A stretch of 11,509 nucleotides of DNA, from assembly GCA_937901285.1 (NCBI GenBank), contig CALCHI010000243.1, forward strand, positions 1-11,509. Reading direction: 5' to 3'. Made by a program: the position numbers and the translations under genes. Positions 1-7,904 of the stretch are shown here, one piece after another; position 1 is the stretch's first letter, and every line of letters begins with the position of its first letter. Under the pieces are notes generated by a model that did no database searches, was not told the DNA's origin, and saw only the letters and a list, made by a program, of their open reading frames with translations. Source of the DNA: UBA8437 sp003445035. GTDB lineage: Bacteria; Planctomycetota; Planctomycetia; Planctomycetales; Planctomycetaceae.

Positions 1-1283
1 TGCTGCATCATGCCCGACATGGCGTCGAACTGTTTGAGCAGGTTGTTGACATCGGAAGCGGCGTTGCCACTCCCCTTGGCGATGCGATTGCGTCTGGAGC
101 GGTCGATCCGTTCGGGGTTCGAACGTTCGTCGACGGTCATCGCGTTGATCATTCCTTCAATACGCTTGAGATCCGCCTCGGGATCCTCCATTTCGGGATT
201 GTCGGCGATCATGCCACCGACGCCGGGGATCATCTTCATGATCTCTCGCATCGGTCCCATTTTCTTCATCATCTTCATCTGCTTGCTGAAGTCGTCGAGG
301 GTGAATTTGCCCTCGAGCATCTTCTGCTGCTGCGCCAGGGCCTCATCCTCGTCGATCTGCTCCTGCGCTCGTTTGACCAGCCCGACGACGTCGCCCATCC
401 CAAGGATCCGGTCGGCCATGCCCTCGGGCCGGAATTCCTCGAGACGATCCAGTCCTTCGCCGACGCCGATGAACTTGATCGGAACGCCGGTGACCGCCTT
501 GACCGACAGGGCCGCACCGCCACGCGTGTCGCCGTCAAGCTTGGTCAGGATCACGCCGTCGACTTCCAGCGCGTCGTTGAACGCCTTGGCGCTGTTGACG
601 GCGTCCTGTCCGGTCATGGCGTCGCAGACCAGCAGGACCTGGTGAGGCTGGATCTTGCGGTCGATTTCCTCGAGTTCCCCCATCAACTCGTCGTCGACGT
701 GCAGTCGGCCGGCGGTGTCGAGGATGACGACTCGAATTTCGGGATTGGCCTGGGCCTGTTTCAGCCCGTTGCGGCAGACCGCCAGCGGACTGCTGTCAGC
801 GGTCTCGGTGTAACAGGGAACGTCGATCTGATCGGCGATCACCTGCAACTGGTCGATGGCGGCTGGTCGTTGCAGGTCGGCAGCGACCAGCATCGGTGTG
901 TGGCCCTGCTCCTTGAGCATTCGGGCCAGCTTGCCGCAGGTGGTTGTCTTGCCACTTCCCTGCAACCCACACAGCATGACCACGGCGATCCCGTCGCGAC
1001 GGATCGGCAGTGACGGGTCGACCGGACCCATCAACTCGATCAGTTCGTGGTGCACGATCCCGACGATCTGCTCGCTGGGCCGAATCGACTTCAGCACCCG
1101 CTCGCCCAGTGCCTGGCTGCTGACGCGTTCGATGAAAGCGTTGGCGACGTCGAAGTGGACGTCGGCTTCGAGCAGAGCCTGTCGGACCTGTTCCAGTCCC
1201 TCGCGGACGTTGCCTTCGGTCAAACGCGATCGTTCAATGAACGACAGCGCGCCCCTCAATCCGTCGGTGATGCCTTCGAACAT
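1..1283 (-). CDS. ffh: Signal recognition particle GTPase Ffh (SRP54), C-terminus cut by window edge
   Basis: Ffh binds 4.5S RNA and signal sequences of nascent inner-membrane proteins, and delivers ribosomes to FtsY at the membrane. The ATG at 1281-1283 gives MFEGITDGLRGALSFIERSR, a typical N domain start. The G domain shows the P-loop GLQGSGKTTT (residues 106-115), DTAGRLHVD (from 189), TKLDGD (247-252) and FIGVGEGLDRLEEF. The Met-rich M domain follows from about residue 300, with KQMKMMKKMGPMREIMKMIPG, then MTVDERSNPERI, SRRNRIAKGSG and VNNLLKQFDAMSGMM at the edge. About 427 codons are visible and the family usually has 450-480 residues, so only a short tail is missing. No stop codon lies in the window. 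No good Shine-Dalgarno precedes the ATG. The gene is transcribed away from leuC, from a well-formed promoter at 1418-1446. Confidence 0.97.
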   Translation of the reverse strand, partial: MFEGITDGLRGALSFIERSRLTEGNVREGLEQVRQALLEADVHFDVANAFIERVSSQALGERVLKSIRPSEQIVGIVHHELIELMGPVDPSLPIRRDGIAVVMLCGLQGSGKTTTCGKLARMLKEQGHTPMLVAADLQRPAAIDQLQVIADQIDVPCYTETADSSPLAVCRNGLKQAQANPEIRVVILDTAGRLHVDDELMGELEEIDRKIQPHQVLLVCDAMTGQDAVNSAKAFNDALEVDGVILTKLDGDTRGGAALSVKAVTGVPIKFIGVGEGLDRLEEFRPEGMADRILGMGDVVGLVKRAQEQIDEDEALAQQQKMLEGKFTLDDFSKQMKMMKKMGPMREIMKMIPGVGGMIADNPEMEDPEADLKRIEGMINAMTVDERSNPERIDRSRRNRIAKGSGNAASDVNNLLKQFDAMSGMMQ

Positions 1284-1321
1284 GGCTGCAGAAGGTCCGG
1301 GTTGGCGGGTGATTGCGTGAC

Positions 1322-1350
1322 TCGCCGTTGCCTGGACAACGATGAGGCGA
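1322..1350 (-). promoter_or_regulatory. Imperfect hairpin in predicted ffh 5' leader
   Basis: On the ffh strand, TCGCC and GGCGA form an outer 5-bp stem. GTTG and CAAC form an inner 4-bp stem around a 6-nt loop (TCCAGG), with a 5-nt bulge (TCATC) on the 5' side. It starts about 38 nt upstream of the ffh start codon, inside the roughly 128-nt leader expected from the promoter at 1418-1446. No T-run follows, so it is not a classical terminator. It could stabilise or regulate the leader, or be chance in GC-rich DNA. No known RNA family is recognised. Confidence 0.3.
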
Positions 1351-1417
1351 CAGCGGTTAACACCAGCTGCGACCCGTTGCCGGTTGAATCGGCACGAACG
1401 GGCTGTGCAGAGGGCAA

Positions 1418-1446
1418 ATTCTAGAGCACTCCTCTCCTCATGACAA
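1418..1446 (-). promoter_or_regulatory. Sigma70-like promoter for ffh
   Basis: Read on the minus strand, a -35 box TTGTCA (1441-1446, 5 of 6 to consensus) and a -10 box TAGAAT (1418-1423, 5 of 6) are separated by exactly 17 bp. Transcription would start near 1411, leaving a leader of about 128 nt before the ffh ATG. This is the best promoter match in the window. It is seen by eye only; no start-site data are available. Confidence 0.6.
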
Positions 1447-1458
1447 CGGCTCGCTCAA

Positions 1459-1488
1459 CTCACACCCTCACCTGCAGTCTGTTACAAT
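1459..1488 (+). promoter_or_regulatory. Probable sigma70-like promoter for leuC operon
   Basis: A -10 box TACAAT (1483-1488, 5 of 6) lies 18 bp downstream of a weak -35 CTCACA (1459-1464, 4 of 6). Transcription would begin near 1495, giving a leader of about 37 nt. The -35 lies only 12 bp from the ffh -35 on the other strand. The short leader has no run of leucine codons and no room for a T-box or attenuator, so leucine control by those means is not supported. Confidence 0.45.
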
Positions 1489-1531
1489 GTCCTGTTCCGC
1501 CCCCTGATTTCCCCATCGAAACTGGCTCCCG

Positions 1532-2971
<1,440 letters not shown>

Positions 2972-3029
2972 TCACCGCGACTCAGATTTCACCCGAGCCG
3001 AGAAGACGACTCAAAAGCGTCGAACGCCT

Positions 3030-3034
3030 GGAGG
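3030..3034 (+). promoter_or_regulatory. Strong Shine-Dalgarno for leuD
   Basis: GGAGG lies 8 nt upstream of the ATG at 3043. It is one of only three clear ribosome sites in the window, and it fixes the leuD start despite the 71-nt gap after leuC. Confidence 0.8.
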
Positions 3035-3042
3035 TACAGACC

Positions 3043-3645
3043 ATGTCCGACAGTCAGGTCATCAGCATCTGTGGCACCGCCATCCCGTTGTTGCTCGACG
3101 ATATCGACACAGACCGGATCATCCCGGCCCGTTTCCTCAGGTGTGTGACATTCGACGGGCTGGGTGAGCACGTCTTCGAGGACGATCGGCAGCAAGACAC
3201 CGGGCACCCTTTCAACCAGGATCGGTTCGCCGGGGCCGCCGTACTGGTGGCCGGTCGCAACTTCGGCTGCGGATCGTCTCGAGAACACGCACCGCAAGCC
3301 CTGATACGTTGGGGAGTGCGGGCGATCGTGGCCGAGTCGTACGCCGAGATCTTCTTCGGTAACTGCACGGCGCTGGGTGTTCCGGCACTGACGTTGGAGC
3401 GGGATCGGCTCGAGGAACTGACCGCGAGCGTTGAAGCCGATCCGTCGATTGAGATCACCGTCGACCTGGAGGCCGGTTCGGTCGGATGGGGCGAGCAGAC
3501 CGCGACGGCGGAGCTTCCCGGGAGTGCCCGGACGGCATTGATTTCCGGAGAATGGGATTTCCTGAGCCAGTTGCTGGCCAACCGCGAGGCGATTCGTGAA
3601 ACCGCCTCGACGATTCCCTATCTCAGTGGATTCGGTGGCGCATGA
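3043..3645 (+). CDS. leuD: 3-isopropylmalate dehydratase small subunit LeuD
   Basis: LeuD supplies the swivelling domain that closes over the LeuC active site and contacts the substrate in isopropylmalate isomerisation. The 200-residue length is normal for bacterial LeuD. Visible family blocks are DIDTDRIIPARFL (20-32), the hallmark GRNFGCGSSREHAPQAL (71-87) and AESYAEIFFGNCTALGVPAL (start near 97). The start is set by GGAGG 8 nt upstream. Its stop codon overlaps the next start in an ATGA (3642-3645), so the apbE-like gene is probably translationally coupled to it. Nothing looks broken or atypical. Confidence 0.97.
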   Translation: MSDSQVISICGTAIPLLLDDIDTDRIIPARFLRCVTFDGLGEHVFEDDRQQDTGHPFNQDRFAGAAVLVAGRNFGCGSSREHAPQALIRWGVRAIVAESYAEIFFGNCTALGVPALTLERDRLEELTASVEADPSIEITVDLEAGSVGWGEQTATAELPGSARTALISGEWDFLSQLLANREAIRETASTIPYLSGFGGA

Positions 3646-4715
3646 GTGGCCCCGACGGGGTGGAGGCGAGTCGGCGGGAATTCCTGGCCGGAACGGGGCA
3701 CGCCGACGAATCGGCGTTGCGGGCCGACCCCGGCGGCGGGACCGAAATCCCACAGGCCGGCGACACGCTGAGAATTCAGACGCGGGCCATGAATTGCGAT
3801 TTTGCGGTCTTTCTGGACGTCGATCGCCGTGACCAGCTCGATGCGGTTTCGTCCGTTCTGGAATCTGTGCATGGTCTCGAAGCTCTGATGACGGTTTATC
3901 GCTCCGAGAGTCCGATGGCACGCGCCAATGCAGCTGCTGCCCACTCGGAGGTGGTGCTCGACGAGGTACTGTTTGACGTGGTGGCGATGGCGTGTCGGAT
4001 CGCCGAGGAGACCGACGGAGCGTTCGATCCGACAACCGGGCCGCTGGTCGAATTGTGGCGGCAGGCCCGTGAAGCGGGCCAGGTCCCCGGCGACGATGAG
4101 GTGCGACGGGTGCGAGGACTGGGTGGGCTGGAGGACGTCGAGATCGATGCCCGCGCCGGATCGGTCTCCTATCGCCGGGCCGGTGTCGAATTGAATCTCG
4201 GAGGAATCGGCAAGGGTTTCGCCCTGGACCGGATCGCGGGCGAGTTGCTCAAGGTCGAAGTGGGTTCGTACCTTTTGCACGGCGGGCACAGCAGCCTGTT
4301 GGCCCGGGGGGCGCACCAGCGGCATGCCGGCTGGCCGGTGGGGATCCGCAACCCGCTGTTTCCCAGCAAACGGCTGGCGACGTTGGTGCTGTGTGAGCAG
4401 GCCATGTCGACCAGCGGCTCGGGGATCGAGTCGTTCCGGATCGGAGGCCGCCGATTCAGTGACATTCTCGATGCCCGCACTGGATGGCCGGCCGAGGGGA
4501 TGCTGAGCGTGACGGTACTGGCTGAGACCGCGGCGGAGGCTGACGCACTCTCGACAGCGTTTTTCGTCCGAGGGGTCGAATTTGCCCGGACCTGTTGCGA
4601 TAATCGGCCCGGGGTCAGCGCCCTGCTGATCCCGACACCTCGCCGGGGCCAGACGCTCGAGCCGATCGTCTGCGGAATTTCCGATGAGGTGTTGTTCTTT
4701 GAAGAGCCGGCCTGA
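3642..4715 (+). CDS. apbE: ApbE-family FAD:protein FMN transferase (divergent)
   Basis: ApbE enzymes cut FAD and attach FMN to a Thr or Ser of membrane or exported redox proteins. Family blocks are visible in order: LMTVYRSESPMARAN (82-96), ETDGAFDPTTGPLVELW (about 123-139), ELNLGGIGKGFALDRIA (183-199), STSGSG (256-261), SDILDARTGWP (273-283) and ETAAEADALSTAFF (about 295-308). In the last block, D301 and T305 match the usual metal-binding positions. Departures from the common pattern are LLHGGHSS (211-218), where many members have an Asp after GG, and DILDARTG, where many have HIxDPxTG. The N-terminus has SRREFLAGTG (10-19), which looks like a twin-arginine motif, but no hydrophobic stretch follows, so export is doubtful. 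Length is 357 residues, within the family range. It overlaps leuD by 4 nt. No flavinylation target protein is visible in the window. FMN transfer is likely but not certain given the substitutions. Confidence 0.88.
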   Translation: MSGPDGVEASRREFLAGTGHADESALRADPGGGTEIPQAGDTLRIQTRAMNCDFAVFLDVDRRDQLDAVSSVLESVHGLEALMTVYRSESPMARANAAAAHSEVVLDEVLFDVVAMACRIAEETDGAFDPTTGPLVELWRQAREAGQVPGDDEVRRVRGLGGLEDVEIDARAGSVSYRRAGVELNLGGIGKGFALDRIAGELLKVEVGSYLLHGGHSSLLARGAHQRHAGWPVGIRNPLFPSKRLATLVLCEQAMSTSGSGIESFRIGGRRFSDILDARTGWPAEGMLSVTVLAETAAEADALSTAFFVRGVEFARTCCDNRPGVSALLIPTPRRGQTLEPIVCGISDEVLFFEEPA

Positions 4716-4768
4716 ACGCTGCGACCTGTGGCGACACCGGGTCCGGGAACACCCGTCGGGACAAGAGC

Positions 4769-6190
4769 TTGCACAACCGGAAATCGACATTTCTGATCAC
4801 CGTCACGCTGCTGGTGATTCTGAGAATCGCCATCGGTTGGCAGTTCCTCTACGAGGGACTCTGGAAATTTCAGAGTCGCCAGACGGCCAGGCCCTGGACA
4901 GCGGCCGGATACCTGCGGAACTCGCAGGGGCCCTTCCGCAACGTCTTTCGCAGCCTGACCGGGGACCCCGACGAATTGAACTGGCTGAACGCCGACTGGG
5001 TCACCTCGAGATGGGACACCTGGCAAGCGAAATTTGTGGCCGACCAGGGGCTGGACAAGAGCCAGGTCGGCCGGTTGGATCGTCTGCTCAATGGGCCCAA
5101 GGATTTCCGTGCCGAGTTGGCGGCGTTGCCGGATGGATTGAAGTTCCGTGGCACCCTGGCCAAGCGGCTGACCTTCGTCGCCGATTCCCAGCGGCTGATC
5201 GTTGATGGGAAAGCGCACCTGACTCCTCGTGAGCGGGACGCGGCGCTGAAACTGGTGACGGTGGATGAGAATCCGGCACCGGGGCAGCAGGGGGCGAACG
5301 AGGCTGCCAGGAAGTACCGCGAGGCGATCGAGAAGGTCTTTGCCCGGTCATCGCGATTGAGCTTCAAGGAGCGGATGCGGGCATCGCTGCTGGGCGATCC
5401 CGATCGGGCGGGGCTGACCATCACCGACCGCAAGACCAAGGAGAAACTCGAGACGCGGCTGGGTGAAATCGAACTCTACGGGCGGCAACTCGCGCGGTAC
5501 GAAGCGAGCCTGGAGTCGGCCGAGACCGACTTTCAGCAGAAACACGTTCGTCAGTCGGGCGTGCCCGGACATGGTGACACATCCGAGATTCGCGCATCAC
5601 TGGTCGGGCCGATCAAGGCCCTGGAACGGGAATTGATTGACGCGGCCGAGAAGTTGCTGAGGCCCGAGCAGCGGCCGCGTGGCCCAGTGGCGATGCCTCC
5701 GACACGGATCAACCAGATCGACGCGATGACGATGTGGGGGTTGACGGTGATCGGAACGCTGTTGATCGCCGGCCTGTGCAGTCGACTGGCTGCCGTTGGC
5801 GGAGCGGTGCTGTTGTTCTCGTTCTACCTGGCCATGCCTCCCTGGCCGGGGGTCCCACCGGTTCCGGGTCCCGAACACAGCCTGTGGGTCAACAAGAACC
5901 TGGTCGAGGTGCTCGCGTTGTTGGCGCTGGCGTCGGTGCCGACGGGCCGTTGGTTCGGCCTGGATGCATTGGCCGGCCGCCTGCCGCTGAAATGGCGCAA
6001 GTCCGGTGCTGGTTCGACCGACACCGCGTCAGAGACCCCGGCATCGGCAACAGCGGGGTCGTCAACGACGGCTGTTGAGTCGGACATGGAAGAGACCGAT
6101 ACTGTGAGTGGACCTGGTGACGCTGATGCCGACGGCGACAGCCATACCGGGAGCGGCGAGGAAGAGGCCACCGAGTTGGAAAAAGAATGA
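4769..6190 (+). CDS. DoxX-family membrane protein with large inserted soluble domain
   Basis: DoxX-like proteins are four-helix inner-membrane proteins often linked with respiratory or oxidoreductase partners; the exact role of this type is unknown to me. Helix 1 is about residues 8-28 and carries the family pattern LRIAIGWQFLYEGLWKF (18-34). A charged, partly helical domain of about 285 residues follows. Helices then lie near 323-338, 340-356 and 378-390, with NKNLVEVLALLALA (375-388) and FGLDAL as in other DoxX proteins. The C-terminal tail from about 410 is acidic and low-complexity (Glu, Asp, Ser, Thr, Ala). The frame is open back to 4703, but the only start that keeps helix 1 is the TTG at 4769, with no good Shine-Dalgarno; a non-standard CTG at 4712 is less likely. 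It sits 53 nt after the apbE-like gene, and its TGA overlaps the ribosome site of the next gene, which suggests a functional pair with the oxidoreductase. Confidence 0.85.
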   Translation: MHNRKSTFLITVTLLVILRIAIGWQFLYEGLWKFQSRQTARPWTAAGYLRNSQGPFRNVFRSLTGDPDELNWLNADWVTSRWDTWQAKFVADQGLDKSQVGRLDRLLNGPKDFRAELAALPDGLKFRGTLAKRLTFVADSQRLIVDGKAHLTPRERDAALKLVTVDENPAPGQQGANEAARKYREAIEKVFARSSRLSFKERMRASLLGDPDRAGLTITDRKTKEKLETRLGEIELYGRQLARYEASLESAETDFQQKHVRQSGVPGHGDTSEIRASLVGPIKALERELIDAAEKLLRPEQRPRGPVAMPPTRINQIDAMTMWGLTVIGTLLIAGLCSRLAAVGGAVLLFSFYLAMPPWPGVPPVPGPEHSLWVNKNLVEVLALLALASVPTGRWFGLDALAGRLPLKWRKSGAGSTDTASETPASATAGSSTTAVESDMEETDTVSGPGDADADGDSHTGSGEEEATELEKE

Positions 6191-6194
6191 GGAG
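6189..6194 (+). promoter_or_regulatory. Shine-Dalgarno setting the oxidoreductase start
   Basis: GAGGAG lies 6 nt before the ATG at 6201 and overlaps the TGA of the DoxX-like gene (6188-6190). It shows that the oxidoreductase starts at 6201, not at the upstream in-frame GTG at 6108 inside the DoxX-like gene. It also makes translational coupling of the two genes likely. Confidence 0.82.
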
Positions 6195-6200
6195 CGTGTC

Positions 6201-7763
6201 ATGCAACTGACACCTGAAGAAGTCCAGACCGGCAAGGACAATTTCAACGAGGCCCTGGCGGCGACCCGTGGGGGGGATTCGACGTTCGAGGACGCCGTGG
6301 CGCTGTCCCGGCGGAGCTTCATGAAGGGAGCCGCCGGCGCGACAGCCGGGCTGGGGTCGATTTACTTCGGATACGACGCGCTCAAAGGCGACCCGGTGCG
6401 GGTCGGCTTCATCGGTACCGGTGACGAGGGCAATGTGCTGCTGACCGAGCATCCGCCGGCCTACATGGACATTGTGGCGATCGCCGACCTGCGACCGACC
6501 AACCGCCAGCGAGCCTTCACCGGCGACGGCAACGCTCGCCGCACCGGGCTCAACAAGAAGCTCGGGCGTCAGAAGGCCAGCCAGATCAAGGTCTACGAAG
6601 ACCACAAGCAACTGATCGCCGATCCCGACGTCGAGGCCGTCGTGATTGCCGTTCCGCTGTCGCATCACGCTCCGATTGCGATCGAGGCGATGAAGGCGGG
6701 CAAGCACGTGCTGACCGAGAAACTGATGGCTCATTCGATCAGTCAGTGCAAGGAGATAATCGAGGTGGCGGCCGCGACGGGCCGTTTCCTGGCCGTTGGA
6801 CACCAGCGGCATTACAGCGTGCTGTACGACAACGCCAATTTCCTGGTCAAGCAGGGTCTGCTGGGCGACATTCGCCACATCCGCGCCCAGTGGCACCGCA
6901 ACAACAGTTTCCCCGGCCGTGACAGTTGGCGGAAGCCGATCTCGAAGGCCGACGCCGCCGCATTGGACAGCAAGATCAGTGGCTACGACTACAAGTCGAT
7001 GAACGAACTGGTCAACTGGCGGCTCTACAATCGCACCGGGGGAGGGCTGATGGCCGAGTTGGGCAGCCACCAGATGGACGCCTGCAGCATCTTCCTGGGC
7101 AAGGTGCACCCGCTGGCGGTGCAGGGCTACGGTGGGAAGAACTTCTATGGCGTGCAGAACATCGGGTCGCCCGACAAGCAGGGGGATGACCGCGAGATCG
7201 ACGATCACGTTTACGTGACGTTCGAGTTCCCCGGCAAGAACTACCACGCGAAGGACAATCCTGACGATGTGGTGGTCGTGACCTACTCGTCACTGAACAC
7301 CAACCGTCTCGAGAGTTTCGGCGAGACGTTGTTGGGCAGCCGTGGGACGATGGTGGTCAAGCAGGAACAGGAGGCACTGCTGTACAAGGAGGGAAGTCCG
7401 TCGACGGGAGCGGGCGGACCCGAGCAGCGGCTGCACGTGATCGGGGGCAAGGGGGGGCCGGTGATGGATGCCAGTGCCAGCCTGGCCCCGAGTTCGGCAG
7501 CTGCGGTCGCATCCAGCGCACTGGGAGCGAGTGTCAGCCGGGGTTACACCGAGGAGATGGAGCACTTCTGCCACTGCATCCGCAACGAGAAGCCCAACGA
7601 CAACACGTTGCGTTGCGGCGGGGTGGTCGCGATGGCCGATGCGATCATGGCGCTGACGGCCAACCTGGCGATGAAGCATCGCAAGCGGATCGTGTTCAAG
7701 GACGAGTGGTTCGATCCGGCCAGCAAGGCGACACCCGAAACCGATCCGGATATCGTTGGTTAG
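6201..7763 (+). CDS. Tat-exported Gfo/Idh/MocA-family oxidoreductase
   Basis: This is a predicted NAD(P)-dependent sugar or cyclitol-type dehydrogenase, carried across the membrane folded by the Tat system. A 35-residue leader (MQLTPEEVQTGKDNF...) precedes the twin-arginine motif SRRSFMKG (36-43) and a moderate hydrophobic stretch to about 61. No clear cleavage site is seen, so it may stay anchored. The Rossmann dinucleotide motif is GFIGTGDEGN (69-78). The family's EKP active-site motif appears as EKL (173-175, with Lys174), followed by GHQRHYS (200-206) and GGGLMAELGSHQMD (280-293), whose His290 and Asp293 sit at the usual catalytic positions. A Ser/Ala/Gly-rich stretch lies near 418-447. 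Length is 520 residues, longer than the usual 350-450 because of the leader and inserts. The substrate cannot be told from sequence. It lies 10 nt behind the DoxX-like gene. Confidence 0.92.
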   Translation: MQLTPEEVQTGKDNFNEALAATRGGDSTFEDAVALSRRSFMKGAAGATAGLGSIYFGYDALKGDPVRVGFIGTGDEGNVLLTEHPPAYMDIVAIADLRPTNRQRAFTGDGNARRTGLNKKLGRQKASQIKVYEDHKQLIADPDVEAVVIAVPLSHHAPIAIEAMKAGKHVLTEKLMAHSISQCKEIIEVAAATGRFLAVGHQRHYSVLYDNANFLVKQGLLGDIRHIRAQWHRNNSFPGRDSWRKPISKADAAALDSKISGYDYKSMNELVNWRLYNRTGGGLMAELGSHQMDACSIFLGKVHPLAVQGYGGKNFYGVQNIGSPDKQGDDREIDDHVYVTFEFPGKNYHAKDNPDDVVVVTYSSLNTNRLESFGETLLGSRGTMVVKQEQEALLYKEGSPSTGAGGPEQRLHVIGGKGGPVMDASASLAPSSAAAVASSALGASVSRGYTEEMEHFCHCIRNEKPNDNTLRCGGVVAMADAIMALTANLAMKHRKRIVFKDEWFDPASKATPETDPDIVG

Positions 7764-7769
7764 CTCACG

Positions 7770-7877
7770 ATGGGTCGCTGGCCCGATTCTCGCCGATCCA
7801 CCTGGACGACCATTCTCCTGATGTTCGTCCTGTTCCCAGTCCTGTGCTGGGCCTGCTGGTGGTTCGTCAACCGGTGA
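7770..7877 (+). CDS. Candidate 35-residue Trp-rich single-helix membrane peptide
   Basis: An ATG 6 nt after the stop of the oxidoreductase gene opens a 35-codon frame ending in TGA. The product begins MGRWPDSRRSTW, followed by one hydrophobic segment (about 13-33) with 5 Trp, 2 Cys, several Phe and Leu, and ends in VNR. Arg residues precede the helix, which predicts an N-in, single-pass membrane peptide. There is no clear Shine-Dalgarno, so translation would depend on coupling to the upstream gene. I recognise no family. It is too well formed as an Arg-rich N-terminus plus helix to dismiss, but a frame this short can arise by chance. The convergent MFS gene ends 27 nt downstream, and that gap shows no T-rich terminator. 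Confidence 0.55.
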   Translation: MGRWPDSRRSTWTTILLMFVLFPVLCWACWWFVNR

Positions 7878-7904
7878 GCGGGTGTTGCTCGAGCGGCCGG
7901 CGAA

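Noticed and set aside
2978..3013. Direct repeat CGACTCA in the leuC-leuD gap
   Set aside because: Seven bases repeated twice is within chance expectation and no regulator site is recognised.
2989..4790. Long minus-strand frames opposite leuD and the apbE-like gene
   Set aside because: Low-complexity Arg/Pro-rich translations with no family features, fully antisense to recognised genes.
6108..6200. Upstream GTG start extending the oxidoreductase by 31 residues
   Set aside because: It lies inside the DoxX-like gene. The ATG at 6201 has GAGGAG at 6 nt spacing.
5889..7247. 452-codon minus-strand frame opposite the DoxX-like and oxidoreductase genes
   Set aside because: It spans two real genes on the other strand and shows no domain, so it is a codon-bias shadow.
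7871..7904. Possible hairpin terminator between the converging gene groups
   Set aside because: Only 4-bp stems (GAGC/GCTC, CCGG/CCGG) and no T-run on either strand.
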